Shown one piece after another: positions 1 to 12,745 of a stretch of 64,000 bases of DNA (position 1 is the stretch's first letter; each line of letters starts with the position of its first letter). Source of the DNA: Parasponia andersonii (Eukaryota; Streptophyta; Magnoliopsida; Rosales; Cannabaceae); assembly GCA_002914805.1 (NCBI GenBank), contig JXTB01000048.1:236420-300419 (forward strand). Direction: 5' to 3'. A program made the translations under genes and the position numbers. The notes under the pieces are model-generated. The model was not told the DNA's origin, made no database searches, and saw nothing but the letters and a program-made list of their open reading frames with translations.

Positions 1-3000
1 ATCTCTGGGTTTACGAGGAGATTGCATATCAATCAACGCTTGTATCTTCTGAGGATTTGCTTCGATCCCTCGCTGATTAACCATAAAACCCAGAAATTTT
101 TCAGATCCTACTCCGAATGCACATTTCTGGGGATTTAGCTTCATCTGGTTCCTCTAGAGGATTTTGAACATCTTATCAAGGTGCTTGATGTGATCTTCAG
201 CTTTCTCCGACTTGACTAGCATATCATCGACGTATACCTCCATTGTCTTGCCAATTTGTTTTGCAAACATTATATTGACAAGACGTTGGTAGGTCGCTCC
301 CGCATTGATAAGTCCGAAGGGCATCTTTTTATAGCAGTATAACCCTCGATCAGTGATGAACGAGGTGTGTTCTTCATCCAGCTCGTACATGGGGATTTGG
401 TTGTATCCTGAATATGCATCCATGAAGCTCAAAAGTTCATGCCCTGACGTCGCATCTATAAGCTGATTAATTCTCGGAAGAGGAAAGCTGTCTTTAGGAC
501 ACGCCTTATTGAGATCAGTGAAATCAATACAGGTCCTCCACTTCCCATTAGGTTTTTTCACCAAGACCGGATTTGCAAGCCAGTCAGGGTAAAAAGACTC
601 TCTTATGAACCCAATTTCGAGCAACTTCTCCACCTCTTCCTTTAATGCGACGTAGCGTTCTGGATTCATGGCCCTTCTCTTTTGTCGTACAGGCTTTTTT
701 GATGGATCTATGTTAAGACGGTAGGATATGATCCTCGAATCAATCCCTACCATATCTGAATGCTGCAATGCGAAGATGTCCAAATTAGACTTTAGAAAAG
801 CGATCAATGAAGCTCGCACAGGTCCTTGAGCCTCCGTTCCAATCTTTAAAGTCCTAGAAGAAAGATCGAATGATAAATCTTCCAGGTCTTCTACGGGTCC
901 AGTTCTGACTTCATCATCAACTTTTCGAGGATCGAAGTCTTCACTGGTCGTTTCGATTGACGCTTTCACTGATGATTCGACTGACGCTTTATCTGACAAT
1001 CCGACTGGAGCTTTGCTCGCTGCCTCGGCTAACATTTTGTCCACTGCCACGACTGACGTTTTGTCTGACAGATGGACCATTATTGCGCGAGACGTCATAT
1101 CCTTTACTGCAAGTTTTAGTGAGTTGTTATAACATGTCCTCGCATCATATTGATTTCCTCGCACCTCGCCTACCCCGTGTTGGGTCGGGAACTTCATTGT
1201 TAGGTGGTAGATCGAGGTGACAGCTCGAAGTTCTCTTAATGTCGGTCTTCCTAGCACAGCATTGAAGGCAGATGGGCAATCTACCACCAAAAACTAGGTC
1301 ATTATCGATGAAACCCTTGGAAAGGTCCCAACGCTGACCATCAGTTCAATCATGCCCATAGGCATCAGGCTGTCACCAGTGAAACCATAGAGTGGAGTGG
1401 CGGCAGGCTTCAGGTCACTCTCATTCAACCCCATCTTTTTGAAGGCATCGAAGTATAGGATGTCCACAGCACTCCCGTTATCGACCAATACTCGCCATAA
1501 CTGTGTGCTTCCACAGTTAATCTTTATGACTAACGCGTCATTATGCGGATAATGGACTTCCCTTGCATCTTGCTCTATGAAGGTAATATCCATTTCCGGT
1601 ACTCGTTGAAGCTTGCGTGGTCGCTGGTCAAGATGCATGACGTTGGTTAACGGCTGCTGTTGAGCTTCTCACGTATATCTATCCTGTGCTCGCTTGGAAT
1701 CTCCTCCAACATGCGGTCCTCCAAAAATAGTTCGAACCTCATGCTGAATTTCTGGAGGTCGCTGTTGGTCTTCTTCTCGCCTTTCGTCGCTCTGCCTGGT
1801 GTACTGCCGCAATCATCCCTCTCTAATCAGCCTTTCAATTTCATCTTTCAGGGAAAAGCAATTATTAGTGTCATGCCCGATATCATTATGATATCGGCAA
1901 AACTTGTTGGGGTCGCGCTTTGCCCTGTCCCGCTTCATTGGTTCTGGTTGTCGGAATCGCTCCTTCTGGTTTGTGACCGCATAGATATGATCTATGGGCG
2001 CATTCAATTCAGTGTGGTTATTAAACCTCATGGGAGCTTTTGAAATCTCCTGCCTTTTAGGTCTAGGCTGATTCTTATTTGTCTGTTCATTATTCCTCTT
2101 GTTTTTCTTATTACCGCTGTTGTTGGTAATGACTGCATCTTTAGTCGCATCTGTCCTTCCTCATTTTTTAGTCTTTTGAAGATTCTCGCGCGAAGATTCT
2201 AACCTCAGATGCCGACCAACTCTTCGGTAGAAGTCTTCGAGAGTTCTACACTATTGCTCAAGTAATTCCTCCCAGAGTTTTATTTCTGGTCGCACCCCAG
2301 CCATCATAAGAGTAAGAACTCCTCTTTCAGGTGGGTTGTTGACCTTCGCTAGCTCTGAAGTGAATCGATTGAGATAAGACCGTAGAGTCTCCTCTAGACC
2401 TTGCCGGATTGCGGACAAACTAACAAGCAGAGCAGTGAAATTCTTTGCGGCTTAAAACTATCTTAAGAACGCCGTCTGTAATTGTTGCCAGGACGAAATT
2501 GAACCAGATTTAAGTCCTCAGAACCACTTCTTCGCTGCTCCCAAGAGTGTGACAGTGAAACATCTACAACGTGCATGATTACTAACCCGATGAAGTTCCA
2601 TCAAATCACTGAAGTGATCCATATGGTCCTGTGGATCAATTTTCCCATCAAAAGTGTTAATGGTGGGAAGTCTGAATCCAGTGGGAAGGGCTGCAGCTCG
2701 AACCTCCTCGCTGAATGGCGACTGATGATACCCATCAGCGAGCTCATCGTCCCAGCCAGCAAGTGCGTCTAATGCAATCCTTAAATTGTGAACATCGACG
2801 TTCAGAGAGAAAGCATCATCCCTTGCTAGCGGTAAAAGCAACCTTCGTTCGTTATCTTGTTTCATGGCGGATTGGTCAGGTAAAGTCTTCTGCGACTTGT
2901 GAGTGGAATCCAGTGAAATAGTGCGACAAGACCGACTTTGGTCGTTGTGATGCAATACAGATCGACCATGACTACGTCGTCGCTCCAAATACTGTCTTAA

Positions 3001-3604
3001 GTCTGCAGGATCTTGTCTTGACTCTCTGCTGATTCTTTCGAAGACGCTTCTCGATGGTCGTCTTTGTTCGCCGCTCAAGTGATCTTGACTATTAGTAGAT
3101 TTACGAGAAGGTTGTACACGATCACGGTTCGTACTTGAACTCTCCGTACCAGACTCTGGAGGCAAGTTTGCGACCTTGCCTTTCCCTTTGGAGGTGCGAT
3201 CTTCATGACGCTCCTACTGAGTTCTTGGCTGGCCGCGTCTTCTTGTCTCTAGGATCTGTATTCCTTTCTCAGGTAATTGAGCAGGACGTTCTTTGGGATG
3301 TTCGTGTTGTGGTGGGGTCACCATCTGCCCTTCAGCAAGTCGTCGCAGGGTGTCATTGATCTGGTTAGTGACTTGCTGAAGGTTCACCAGCGTCTCTTCC
3401 ATACGATCCTGTCTCTGGGAAAGGTTTTCTGTTATAGTCATAGTAGGCTGATCCGGAGCAGGGGCTGTCTGTGTAGCAGCAGTACTTTGAGGTTGGTTTT
3501 GGCTAGTTCCGGTGACTCTGGTAGTGTTTATAGTGTTTGCTATTATTGAAAAAATGGAATTTGGTAAATTTTTCTGCCGGAATAGCCCTCCTTCTAGCGC
3601 CAAT
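1..3604 (-). mobile_element. Ty3/gypsy-type LTR retroelement, gag-protease-RT part (runs off left edge)
   Basis: Reverse-strand fossil retroelement. Reading from the LTR leftwards there is a gag-like region (about 3603 to 1813), a retropepsin-like region with a VDNGSAVDILY active-site-type motif (about 1638 to 1294), and a reverse transcriptase region (about 1290 to 154) with recognisable fingers and palm segments and a YVDD motif near the window edge. RNase H and integrase would lie left of base 1 and are not seen. The protease style and a long acidic spacer before the RT resemble the Tat lineage of plant gypsy elements, which is inference. The reading frame is broken in a few places, so this is an inactive copy. 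Sequence right after the LTR (minus strand, TTGGCGCTAGAAGG) is where the primer-binding site should be, but I could not match it to a tRNA. Confidence 0.88.
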
Positions 3605-4322
3605 TGTTGATGGAGGTTTTATCAACAATAAATTTAGAAAAAATTTAGAGATGTGGCTTGTGCTAATTGAGTTAATAATCAAAGCAAATAAAGAGAAGAT
3701 TTTATAGTGATTCAGCCCCGAAAAAGATAAGCCTACCTCTAATGTTTTTTCACTATTTTATGGAGAATTACAAGCACTCAAGGTTAGAATGTCTCGTCTG
3801 AAAATTGGAAAAACTGAAAAGCAATTAGAATACTCAAAAACTTCCTCCCTCTTCGGAACATTAAGTCCCCTTTATATAGGTAAAGGTAACCCTATGTCCC
3901 TATGATCCTAATTGTGTAAACGGGTAACTATAGATTCGGATAACATAAATTAAGTAACAACATAATTGGATAACTACTCAAAACGGGTAGCTGGTTGATC
4001 ATAAATAGGAGACTTCTGTTTCCCTTTCCTTGTAGGTTTCCTGTTTTACATAGCATTTACTTGTTTACCTTTTCTTTCGGAAGAGGTCGCCCGCCACCTA
4101 TACAGAGAAGGTCGCACATACTTATGCAAAGGAGGCTACACGGAGAAGGTCGCATATAACCTGTGAAAGAAGTCGCACATAACCAACACGGAAGATGTCA
4201 AACTTAACTCTTATGCGACCTTAGGATTTTAGACCACACAACAATAAGTAAGACCCCTCCAATATTTAATAAGTCCTTTTCAGTTCACTGTTTCTCATAG
4301 CGAAAACGCGGACATTGTTACA
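3605..4322 (-). repeat. LTR (5' LTR) of the Ty3/gypsy-type element
   Basis: Non-coding block directly upstream (on the minus strand) of the gag region. On the plus strand it starts TGTTGATGG and probably ends TGTTACA near 4322, giving the TGT...ACA ends expected of an LTR. It contains a TATA-like CCTATATAAAGG (minus strand, about 3869-3880). The second LTR is outside the window, so the outer border is inferred from the terminal dinucleotides only. Confidence 0.55.
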
Positions 4323-5219
4323 GAGGTTCATAAAACCAAAACACCTAACCCTGCCTCTTTAGAAAAAATACACTGACACTTATCACATAAAAATCATGGT
4401 GACAATATTACATACACAGTAATTTACGCATACAAAGTTGAAAGCTATTTTACTTTTGATGATACGGTTGTCATTCAATATTGAATTGTTTTTACTAATT
4501 CATCAATTAATTGTTTAAATTAAATATGTATAGATATAGCTAAACGGTAAAAACTTTCTTAATATTTAGTCATTTACCACTTACAAAGTGTTTGCTGCAG
4601 ATACGTTATAAAAAAAAAAAATGATTTAATTCCTTGTTATAGTTTAGAAACTCAAAAAACGTAGTTGTGAAGGGAAAAAAAAAAAGTAAAAAATAAATTA
4701 TAGGACCGTACAAGAACAGAGGAGTTGCTCGGTTTGTCTAATTATTATAAACCCAAAACAGAAGAAAAATAAAAAGAAAGGGTATCTTTTAGAGAGTAGT
4801 TGAAAGTCAGACATAGATTTGGCCAACCATTCGATTAAAAGGACAGCGGTGTCCCCATGGGGTTCTCAAAGTAGGGGACCGGGTGACTCCCTATCTCCAT
4901 ATCTGATCTATCATGGAAACCGTAAGTTATACCAGAACTGGACCGTCTTAATGAAAATGTATTAATAATTCATGTTTCGCACTAGTACAATTGGTGTCGT
5001 TTTGTTATTCGTTCCAAACCGAATCATTAACCTATAACTTTGTCCTCATCTTCAACTACTTAAATTAAATTTACTTATGTTGTAGTTATTGGATTTGGAA
5101 AATCTTTGACTATATATTACTCATCACAATTAATCGTAAGTAGCATTAAAAAAAGATAACAATTATAAATAAAATTATGTGGCGGAAATTAGTTTGCATT
5201 TTTTTTTTTTTTCCGTCAA
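4323..5219. other. AT-rich intergenic stretch
   Basis: No coding signal. Homopolymer A and T runs occur, and a short GC-richer patch lies at about 4845-4920. I see no gene or classified repeat. Confidence 0.5.
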
Positions 5220-7420
5220 AATTTCAATAATAGAGTTGCCTGTGGTGTTTAGGTTACGATTACTTATTAATATTCCTACGATGTTGGAATAGAGCAAAAT
5301 TTCATGGATTATTGCCTCAGAATGTTTTAATATTAGAGTGCCGGTTACTTGTTAATATTCTTAGTATTATGTTGGAATAGAGCAAAATTTCAGGGATTAT
5401 TTCCTCACAATGCTAGGTAGATTCAGACTGTATTCAGAAATAACAACTTAGAAAAATAACATTAGCTGTTTGTCATTTATCAAATATACTCAGAGCATGT
5501 GGTTTTTATTTATTTATTTTTTTTGGGGGGGTTCTGTTTTTGTACGCTTCTTGTTGGCAATTTTTAAGCTATATATGGAAGATCTCAACTACTGTCTTTG
5601 ATCCCATGTGCCTCTGTTTTTTTATAATTCACATCACTATTTTGTAGGCTATTCGTGCCTAAGCCAATGCATGTATTAGCATTCTATTCATTTTGATTCT
5701 TTTTCTTTAGTTTATCATCTTTTTTTTTAAGAAAAATATTGAAGGGATTATTGAGTTTGAGTAATGGTCACTTATTATGGGGAGTTAATAACGTATAGTA
5801 TCGCTAACCCAAATTGCGGACCACCCTTGATTTAATTAAACCAGGAAGTTCCATTTAAAGAAGCATATTCAGTTCACAACATGCCATATTTATAGCTTAT
5901 AATACTCGAACTGGTACTTGTTGAATCAGAGCTTCAATATTACACTCGAATTGGCTAGTAATAGATAAATTGCATTTAAAGTTCGGAACTATAGTTTGAA
6001 TTCATTATTTCTAATTACATATGACCATTTAATTTTGTTCCTTTATTTTCCCCTAAAAATAATAATTTATAAACATGGAATGATTCTGGTTTTATCATAT
6101 GTTAGATACATCTTAGCCAAGAGAACGGTTGTCATATCTGTGTATAATATCTGAATTTCGAAAACTGCATAAAGGAAATAAGTTTTTTTTTTTCCCTTAC
6201 TCATTTTAATGGACGAGGAGGAAAGTGCATTTTGTTGTATGATACTAAATGCTAGGATTGTTATTGGACAAACAATATGAATTTCCACTCTGGGATTAAA
6301 AAGCTTGCAAGCTCCAGGCGGTCTACGATATGGCAATTTCACAAAAAGTAATATGATTTCTAATTTCTGCAATTTATACCTTAACTTATAAAATATACAC
6401 CAATTTAAACAGTGTTATTTCTTAAACAGAATTATTTAGTTTTTTGCTTTAAATTTCCAGGTTTTTTTTTGGTCTCTACTTGAAATTAAAACTTAAAAAA
6501 AAAAAACTAATTATAAAATAATTTCAACTATCCATATTACTGCTTTAAACATTTCTAACTAATTAATGAGGGGAAAATTTAGTATTTTTAGTGTTAAAAT
6601 CACTTAATTTTCTTGCGTAAGGTTTGCATTTGCGTGCATTTAAAATATATTGTATTAATTTGTAAAATTAAAAACTTAAGGTTTTCCTTTTTCATGCAAG
6701 TAGAAAATCAGACTATTTTTGTGTCATTATCCCAAAATCATATATTAAAGACCTTATTTATCTTCTTTATACTAATAATAATAGTAATACTTATTGGGAG
6801 ATTATTACTTTTTCTGGCCAATGACCGTTGAACATTTTTCAGACTGTCGGATAGCCGTTTCAGATCAGATATATACGTTATATTTTTGTTTCATACTGAA
6901 AAATATATTACAGTGTTTTACTTAAAAACAAAGGGTAAAAAAAAAAGGGAAAATTTATTTACGACGTCGTTTGAGTATGATAATAAAGACTGTCAATTAA
7001 TTAAGAGTGTTTATAAGAAATTTCTTTTTTTTTTCTGCTCAATTTAAAAGATTACCATTTTTTACACCTATTTAATAAACAGTCGTTTTATAATTTTATT
7101 TTGATCAATATCTATTTTTTAGTTGACTTAAAAATAAATTAATTTTAAACATAATAAATCAATTTTTTAAAAAAATAAATCAATATTATAAAAAATAAAT
7201 TAATATATTTTGATATATTAAATATGAAAATGACTATTTTTCATTTAGCCATCGTTTGACAGTGTTTGAAAAATGATATAAAATTGGGCCATTTGGCTTA
7301 GAAGCCCATTGTTTTACGCGACTCCGACCCAAAAACATCCTCTGCGAATCGTGAATCATCATTCGCAAGGCTGTTAAACCCACGGACTTTTTATTAGGGT
7401 TTTGCTTTGCTTGGACTTTT
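5220..7420 (+). repeat. Left copy of duplicated TRM6 promoter segment
   Basis: Diverged direct copy of about 11590-13740. Shared blocks in the same order include TGGATTATTGCCTCA (about 5303; 11678), GCTATTCGTGCCTAAGC (about 5649; similar at 11901), the GAACTGGTACTTGTTGAATC region (about 5909; 12138), ACGACGTCGTTTGA (about 6961; 13323) and the GACTCCGACCC...CTGTTAAACCCA block (about 7320-7380; 13626-13692) just before the TRM6 start. This copy stops before the TRM6 start codon, so it carries promoter and leader but no coding exon. An internal tandem repeat of about 88 bp lies at about 5245-5421. The copy is too decayed to call a working promoter. Confidence 0.75.
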
Positions 7421-7862
7421 TTGAAATATGTAATTTTTTTTCTTTCTAAAATTAATTTTGGCCTCCTTTTTATTTATTACAATTTGAGTTTGTAACACTT
7501 TTATTTACAAAAATACAGTAGGTTAGATTTTTTTTTTTCCAATTCTCGTACCTTTTTTTTAATAGAAAATATAACTTTTTTATAAGCTTTTTAAAAAATA
7601 TTATTTTTAAAATACTTACTAATTACTAGTATATGAAAACTGGTTACCGATTACTAGTTATTAATTATATATTAGTTATAAATATCTTTAATTACTAATT
7701 ATCAGTGCTCAAAATTTGATTATTAATTAATAGTTGCTATTTTAATACAGTACATATCTAGAAAACACTAAGTTTACTTTTTTTTAAATTATTTTTTAAA
7801 AATGAAGCCCATTTTCTTTATATATCTATATATATATATGGAAATGAATATGACTTGTTGTA
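7421..7862. other. AT-rich intergenic stretch
   Basis: Very AT-rich, with repeated ATTACTAGT and TTAATTA-type words around 7610-7740. No gene is seen. Confidence 0.45.
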
Positions 7863-8240
7863 ATTTGGACTCAAATGACTTATTTTGAAAAATTAATAAC
7901 ATTTTTAGTAGTGTTAGTGTCACAGTGTTATGTGACTATAAAATTATTTTTTTTTTTAGGACTAATCAATTATTACAAAAGGTAAATATTGTGGCACCAA
8001 AATCTTATAATAGTGATATTGCATCATTTTTAATCATATAATTTTAAATAGTATGGTCACATTTGAAAATAAAAAATGATTGAATCACGTGGTATTAGTT
8101 TTTAGTATAAAATTTTAGTGTTCCTATCATCACTCAATTACAAATTATGTAACTCTCTGTCATATAAATTTACACAATACTATAACCATTGCTAAAAGGA
8201 TTGTTTTTCAAAATGGTCATAACTACTTTTGAGTCCAAAT
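7863..8240. mobile_element. MITE with 13-bp-plus terminal inverted repeats, TA target site
   Basis: The left end ATTTGGACTCAAATGAC is mirrored by the right end TTTGAGTCCAAAT. Similarity continues inwards (TTTTGAAAAA left; its complement in TTGTTTTTCAAAATGG right). Both ends abut TA (7861-7862 and 8241-8242), as expected for a TA-targeting element. It is about 378 bp with no coding capacity. A Stowaway/mariner relationship is possible from the TA, but the ends are not the classic Stowaway sequence. Confidence 0.6.
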
Positions 8241-8572
8241 TATCACCACTTATGTTAATTTCTCTTATTTTTTTATCATTTCTTCTTAATCCCAAGTGAA
8301 GCCTATTTCATATTTCCTTTTATCATTTTCTAAACTTCTAATTCTTCTTGCACTATTTTGCTGGTGAGTTCATTTTTCTCTTTGCCCTTTGGATTAAATT
8401 TCCGACTTCTCTCTGGAAACACACACTTGACTTAATGGAGGAATTGATGGAAATGATGTTTTTTCTAGCTACTTAGATAAAGCGTTCAGATTTAAATATG
8501 AGCTCAGAGGGAGATTGAGGACCAGTTTGCTAAATGATGAAAAATTGAGGACTCTTACTCATGACGAAAGGC

Positions 8573-8574
<2 letters not shown>
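8241..8574. other. Intergenic stretch between MITEs
   Basis: No gene or classified repeat recognised. It ends in the (TA)n run that flanks the next MITE. Confidence 0.4.
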
Positions 8575-8605
<31 letters not shown>

Positions 8606-8607
<2 letters not shown>

Positions 8608-8824
8608 CACCAATTCAGTAGGTATTTTTTTTTTTTTACTTATGCATAAGTATCAATTTGGCTAATGAAAATTTAGCATACATATTTTTTTTATTATAAA
8701 AAAGTAAGAGAGAGAAAGAGCATTAATAATGCACGTTTTTTCATACACTTCATTATAACCATTAGATTGTCTGGCTAAAAAAAAATACCTACTCCATAGG
8801 TAAAAACCTATTGGATTGGCAACC
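8606..8824 (+). mobile_element. (TA)n-embedded MITE, copy 1
   Basis: One of four related elements of about 220-250 bp here. It begins GGCACCAATTCAGTAGGTA and ends with the near complement TACCTA..TTGGATTGGCAACC, so it has terminal inverted repeats. It sits between (TA)n tracts (about 8575-8605 and 8825-8847). The core has AAGTAAGAGAGAGAAAGAGC and GCATTAATAATGCACG, shared with the other copies. It has no coding capacity. The lifestyle resembles Micron-type MITEs of rice, which insert in TA microsatellites; this is analogy, not homology. Confidence 0.75.
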
Positions 8825-8847
8825 TATATATATATATATATATATAT

Positions 8848-9078
8848 GTACCAATCCAGTTGGTATATTTTATTTTTACCTATGGGTAAGTATCAATTTG
8901 TCCAAGTATGCATATTTTTTTATTATAAAAAGTAAGAGAGAGAAAGAGCATTAATGATGTACGTCTTTTCATGCACTTCATTATAGCCATTGTATCACCA
9001 TTAGATGGTGATCCAACGGCTAAAAAAAAAATACCTACCCATAGGTAAAGAAAAAAAATACCTATTAGATTGGCAACC
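8848..9078 (+). mobile_element. (TA)n-embedded MITE, copy 2
   Basis: Same family and orientation as copy 1, separated from it only by a (TA)n tract. It starts GTACCAATCCAGTTGGTA and ends CCTATTAGATTGGCAACC, followed by TATATATATACATA. It includes an internal short palindrome, ATCACCATTAGATGGTGAT, near 8994-9012. Non-coding. Confidence 0.75.
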
Positions 9079-9512
9079 TATATATATATACATATTAGCA
9101 TGATTACATACTCAGGCGCCAGACCAGATATTCGATGAAGAGATGCTTATATATTTATCATCGGATATGCCTAATTGGTCTGAAAACAAGATAAGCACAC
9201 ACATATGTTTATCGCTACAATATTTATATATTGAAGTAATTTTTTTTATATTACTATTCTCCTTTCCTTTCTATTTCGTTTGATAATTTCTTGTCTATTT
9301 ACACTGTCTACAACTATAAAAGTACTTTTAGATAACCATGCATAGCCAATAGCGTGATGGAACCAAAAATCACATAATACAAATGGAGACTTTACTATCA
9401 TTATCTTTNTATATATATATGCATATCATATTAGTTTTGTATATAGTACTATTTTGTCTCCGGCTAAATAGAGAGGGCAAATATAAGATACACGTCAGAA
9501 AGGAATGCTTCT
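9079..9512. other. Region upstream of the membrane-protein gene
   Basis: Contains one undetermined base near 9409 and a (TA)n run next to it. Any promoter or upstream exon of the gene at 9540 would be here, but I cannot define one. Confidence 0.35.
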
Positions 9513-9539
9513 GTGACTAGTATTAGTGTAACTTGGCTT

Positions 9540-10142
9540 ATGATGCTTGCTGTGGCATGTTGGGGTTTGGCTTGTTACCATGCATCTATTGTTGCAAATC
9601 TTTTGAAGCGTGCCGTTACAATACTAGGGCCGTTTCAGGCATCTGTTTTCGTCATGAACATTTTTTTTATGGCTACAATGATTGCTGCAACTGTGGCTCC
9701 TCTGGTAATAATCCGAGACGTGAGGAAGGCAATAACCGGAGAAGATGATGATTTGAGAGAGAAAGCCCAAAACCATTCAGTTGCGAGAAAGAGACTAGTC
9801 ATGTGGAGGCCTAGCGAACTCGTCGAAACCAACAATTATGGTGTACCGTGGGTTTTAACTAGTTGGGTTGCTGTTTATTTCTTCGCATCAATCATTTTGG
9901 CTACCTTTTTGGAGGCTACCAAGGGAGCGGTTTCAGTCTCAGACGTTTTGTTTGCTGTCTTTTCCATCTATATGACGATTCTCCTCATTTATGGCGGTAT
10001 AGTGAGCGTAGAACTTAGTCTGAGTGTAAGGAGAATAATCGCCAGAGATATGATAAAGAAAACAGGTCTTATTGATGATAAAGACTTGGAATTTAACTCC
10101 CTTATTGAGCTTTTGAAATATTTTATTTTATTTTTAATTTAG
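9540..10142 (+). CDS. Unrecognised multi-pass membrane protein (about 200 aa)
   Basis: I do not recognise this protein. The open frame is continuous from 9468 to the TAA at 10140-10142. The first in-frame ATG pair is at 9540 and 9543, which gives about 200 residues. An earlier exon spliced in upstream cannot be excluded, because the frame stays open for 24 codons before the ATG. Four clear hydrophobic segments are visible: about residues 1-22, 36-60, 104-126 and 137-162. A charged loop with EDDD and RKR clusters lies between the second and third. A basic-acidic amphipathic tail follows, then a last hydrophobic stretch at the C terminus (LLKYFILFLI). It lies between the two copies of the TRM6 promoter duplication and next to MITEs. 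Intact coding over 600 bp in such AT-rich DNA argues for a real or recently lost gene. Confidence 0.6.
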   Translation: MMLAVACWGLACYHASIVANLLKRAVTILGPFQASVFVMNIFFMATMIAATVAPLVIIRDVRKAITGEDDDLREKAQNHSVARKRLVMWRPSELVETNNYGVPWVLTSWVAVYFFASIILATFLEATKGAVSVSDVLFAVFSIYMTILLIYGGIVSVELSLSVRRIIARDMIKKTGLIDDKDLEFNSLIELLKYFILFLI

Positions 10143-11589
10143 TTATTCAATTGAATACCAGGAATAATATTATTTTGATTCCGTTTTAAAAAAAATTTCA
10201 ACAAAAGAGTGTGTCACAGAACTTTTTCGAATTTTGGTTATGTTTTTCGGTTTTGGGTTGTAACTTCGTTTTCTTAGAATCTTTCACGATAAAAGTCACT
10301 TTTTTTTTTTTCCCCCCGAATTCGGTATACGTGAATGGCCTGGAGCGTATGATAGCAATTTTTTCCCTGTTATCTTCGATAAGGCTTTTATTTAAAAAAA
10401 AAAAAAAATTCAAACTCGAGTAGTCCATATAATTGGAACAAGCAACTACTAAACTCAAACCCCATGTGTTTATTATTCGTGTAAACTCGGATAAAGTATC
10501 TTATATGCTACTTTTATTAACAAATTAATTAAACATAATAACTTCACTAAAACATACCACTTTTTCATAGGCAAAAGACAATGCCATCCTCAAGTGAACT
10601 CAAATCTGATTTGAGCACTCTCAGTCTATATTAATGGAGATTCAAAGCTTGGTGGAGACGTGATAATCGTCGGCGAGTTTGCACCCACGGTCTTAAAGTT
10701 GAGCTGGAGAGTTTTTGCCGACGATGATGACAGTGGTGGCGCTGAAGGTCTACCGGAAAGTACTAGTTGGAGTTGAGGAAGAGAGTTGAGCAATAGAGGG
10801 GGGGNCGGTTTATATTTTTTGTCTTTATTATTGTTAATATTGTTTTTTAGATTTAATATTTGTTATAAATTTATATTTTGATACTAATTTAGAAGAGTTA
10901 ATTTACTAAGATGATTTAATAAACTTATTTTTAGATCAGTTTTTATATAGTTTATTTTTAATTTTTTAAACGGCAACTTGGTTTATTAATTGGTCTAAAG
11001 CAGTGTCAGGTATAAATTTGTAACAGATTTTAAATATAAAGGTCAATGTTGATAATAACCAAAACAGAAGGTATAATTTGACTATCAAAATATAAATTTA
11101 TAACAGATTTTAAATCTAAATGTCAATATTGATAATAACCAAAACAGAAGATATAACTTGAACAAAATGTGAAAATACAAAGTATAAAAATGATAATATT
11201 CCGAGGGAAAATTAAAAAAACATAAGGGCAAAATAGACTTCTCGGATGAAAAGTGGTATTAAAAGAGACTAGGTGGCAGGTTCTTTTATTCGCCCTCAAA
11301 AAGTGTTTTCGGCCTAATTTTTTTTGTGAATTCAAACCCGAAACACTAAATAAATAGATTGTATAATGCTTACGTATGTACCGTTTGACCCAGGTTTAAC
11401 CTGACCCAATTCCTATTTAAGAATTTACTCATGGATATTTTGTTAAAAAGAAAAAAATAACAACTATAATTGGTAGGGGAGAGATGGATGGCTAGTTGGA
11501 CAGAGGGAAGAGGGAGATAGATGAGCACTCCCTCTGGACCTATCATTATTAATCTTTGTGATTTCTACGAACAAAGGAAATTCATACCT
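10143..11589. other. Intergenic stretch with an 80-bp tandem repeat
   Basis: The only structure I can support is a direct tandem repeat of period about 80: TATAAATTTGTAACAGATTTT at 11011 recurs as TATAAATTTATAACAGATTTT at 11091, with matching downstream sequence (GATAATAACCAAAACAGAAG). A patch at 10610-10800 is GC-richer, with short open stretches and one undetermined base near 10805, but no family is recognisable. Confidence 0.5.
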
Positions 11590-12450
11590 TAAAATTCAAC
11601 ATTAGAGTACTTGTGTGTGGTGTTAAGTCTGATCACTTATTATAATTATTATTTATTTTGGAATAAATCAATATATCATGGATTAATATTGCCTCACAAT
11701 GACTGTATTAAAATATAACAACACAGACAAAAATGACACTAGTTGTTTGTCATTTATCAAAATACTCAGAGCATGTGATGCTTTTGCTTTTTTTATCCTT
11801 CTTGTTAGCAATTTTTAAGCAATGGAAGATCTCAACTGCTGTCTTTGAAGTTGAACCTATGTGCCTAAGTTTTTCTATAATTCACATCATTATTTTATAG
11901 GCTGTTCGTGCCTAAGCAAGTTCATGTTTTTTATTAGCATTCTATTAATTTTTTATCCATTTTTTGGAGTTATTTTATTATAGGAGTTATATGTACAATC
12001 AGTGATCACTAACCTAAATTTAATTCATCCTGGGAAGTATATTCAAATAATAATAATAATAATCCGGGAAATTTCAATTTAAAGAAGCGTGTTCTGATAT
12101 TCAGTTCACAAGCCATAGTTATAGCTTATAATACTCGAACTGCTACTTGTTGAATCAGAGCTTCGACCATCTCACTTAGTCACTTGATGAATTGTCTAAT
12201 AATAAATAAACTGCATTTGAAGTTCGGAACCACACTTAATACTTATTAATTATTTCTAATTACATATGACTATTTGATTTCGTTCTTTTATTTTCCCGCA
12301 AAAAAATAATAATTTATAAACATGGAATGATTCTAGCTTTGGTCTTGCATATATTATATACATCTTGGCGAAGGGAACGGCTGTTATATCTAATACGAAA
12401 TATCAGTTCGAAATATACATAAGGAAAAAAAAAATATATATATATATATA

Positions 12451-12699
12451 GGTACCAGTAGGTATTTTTTTTTTAATCTATACATAGGTATCAATTTGCT
12501 CAAAAAAAATTTAGCATGCACATTTTTTTATTGTAAAATATTTTTTTATTGTAAAAAATAAGAGGGAGAAAGAGCATTAATGATATACGTCTTTTCATGT
12601 ACTTTATTATAGCCATTGGATCATCATGATGGTGATCCAACGGCTTAAAAAAAATACTTACTCATAAATAAAGAAAAAAAATACCTATTAGATTGACAA

Positions 12700-12701
<2 letters not shown>
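12451..12701 (+). mobile_element. (TA)n-embedded MITE, copy 3
   Basis: Same family as the copies near 8.6-9.1 kb. It begins GGTACCAGTAGGTATTTTTT after a (TA)n run and ends TACCTATTAGATTGACAACC before the long (TA)n tract at 12702-12743. The core AAGAGCATTAATGATATACG and an ATCATCATGATGGTGAT palindrome match copy 2. A TTTTTTTATTGTAAAATA segment is tandemly duplicated inside. Non-coding. Confidence 0.75.

Positions 12702-12743
<42 letters not shown>

Positions 12744-12745
<2 letters not shown>

Noticed and set aside
9635-9835. Minus-strand open frame opposite the membrane-protein gene
   Set aside because: Shadow of the plus-strand gene, with no recognisable motif.
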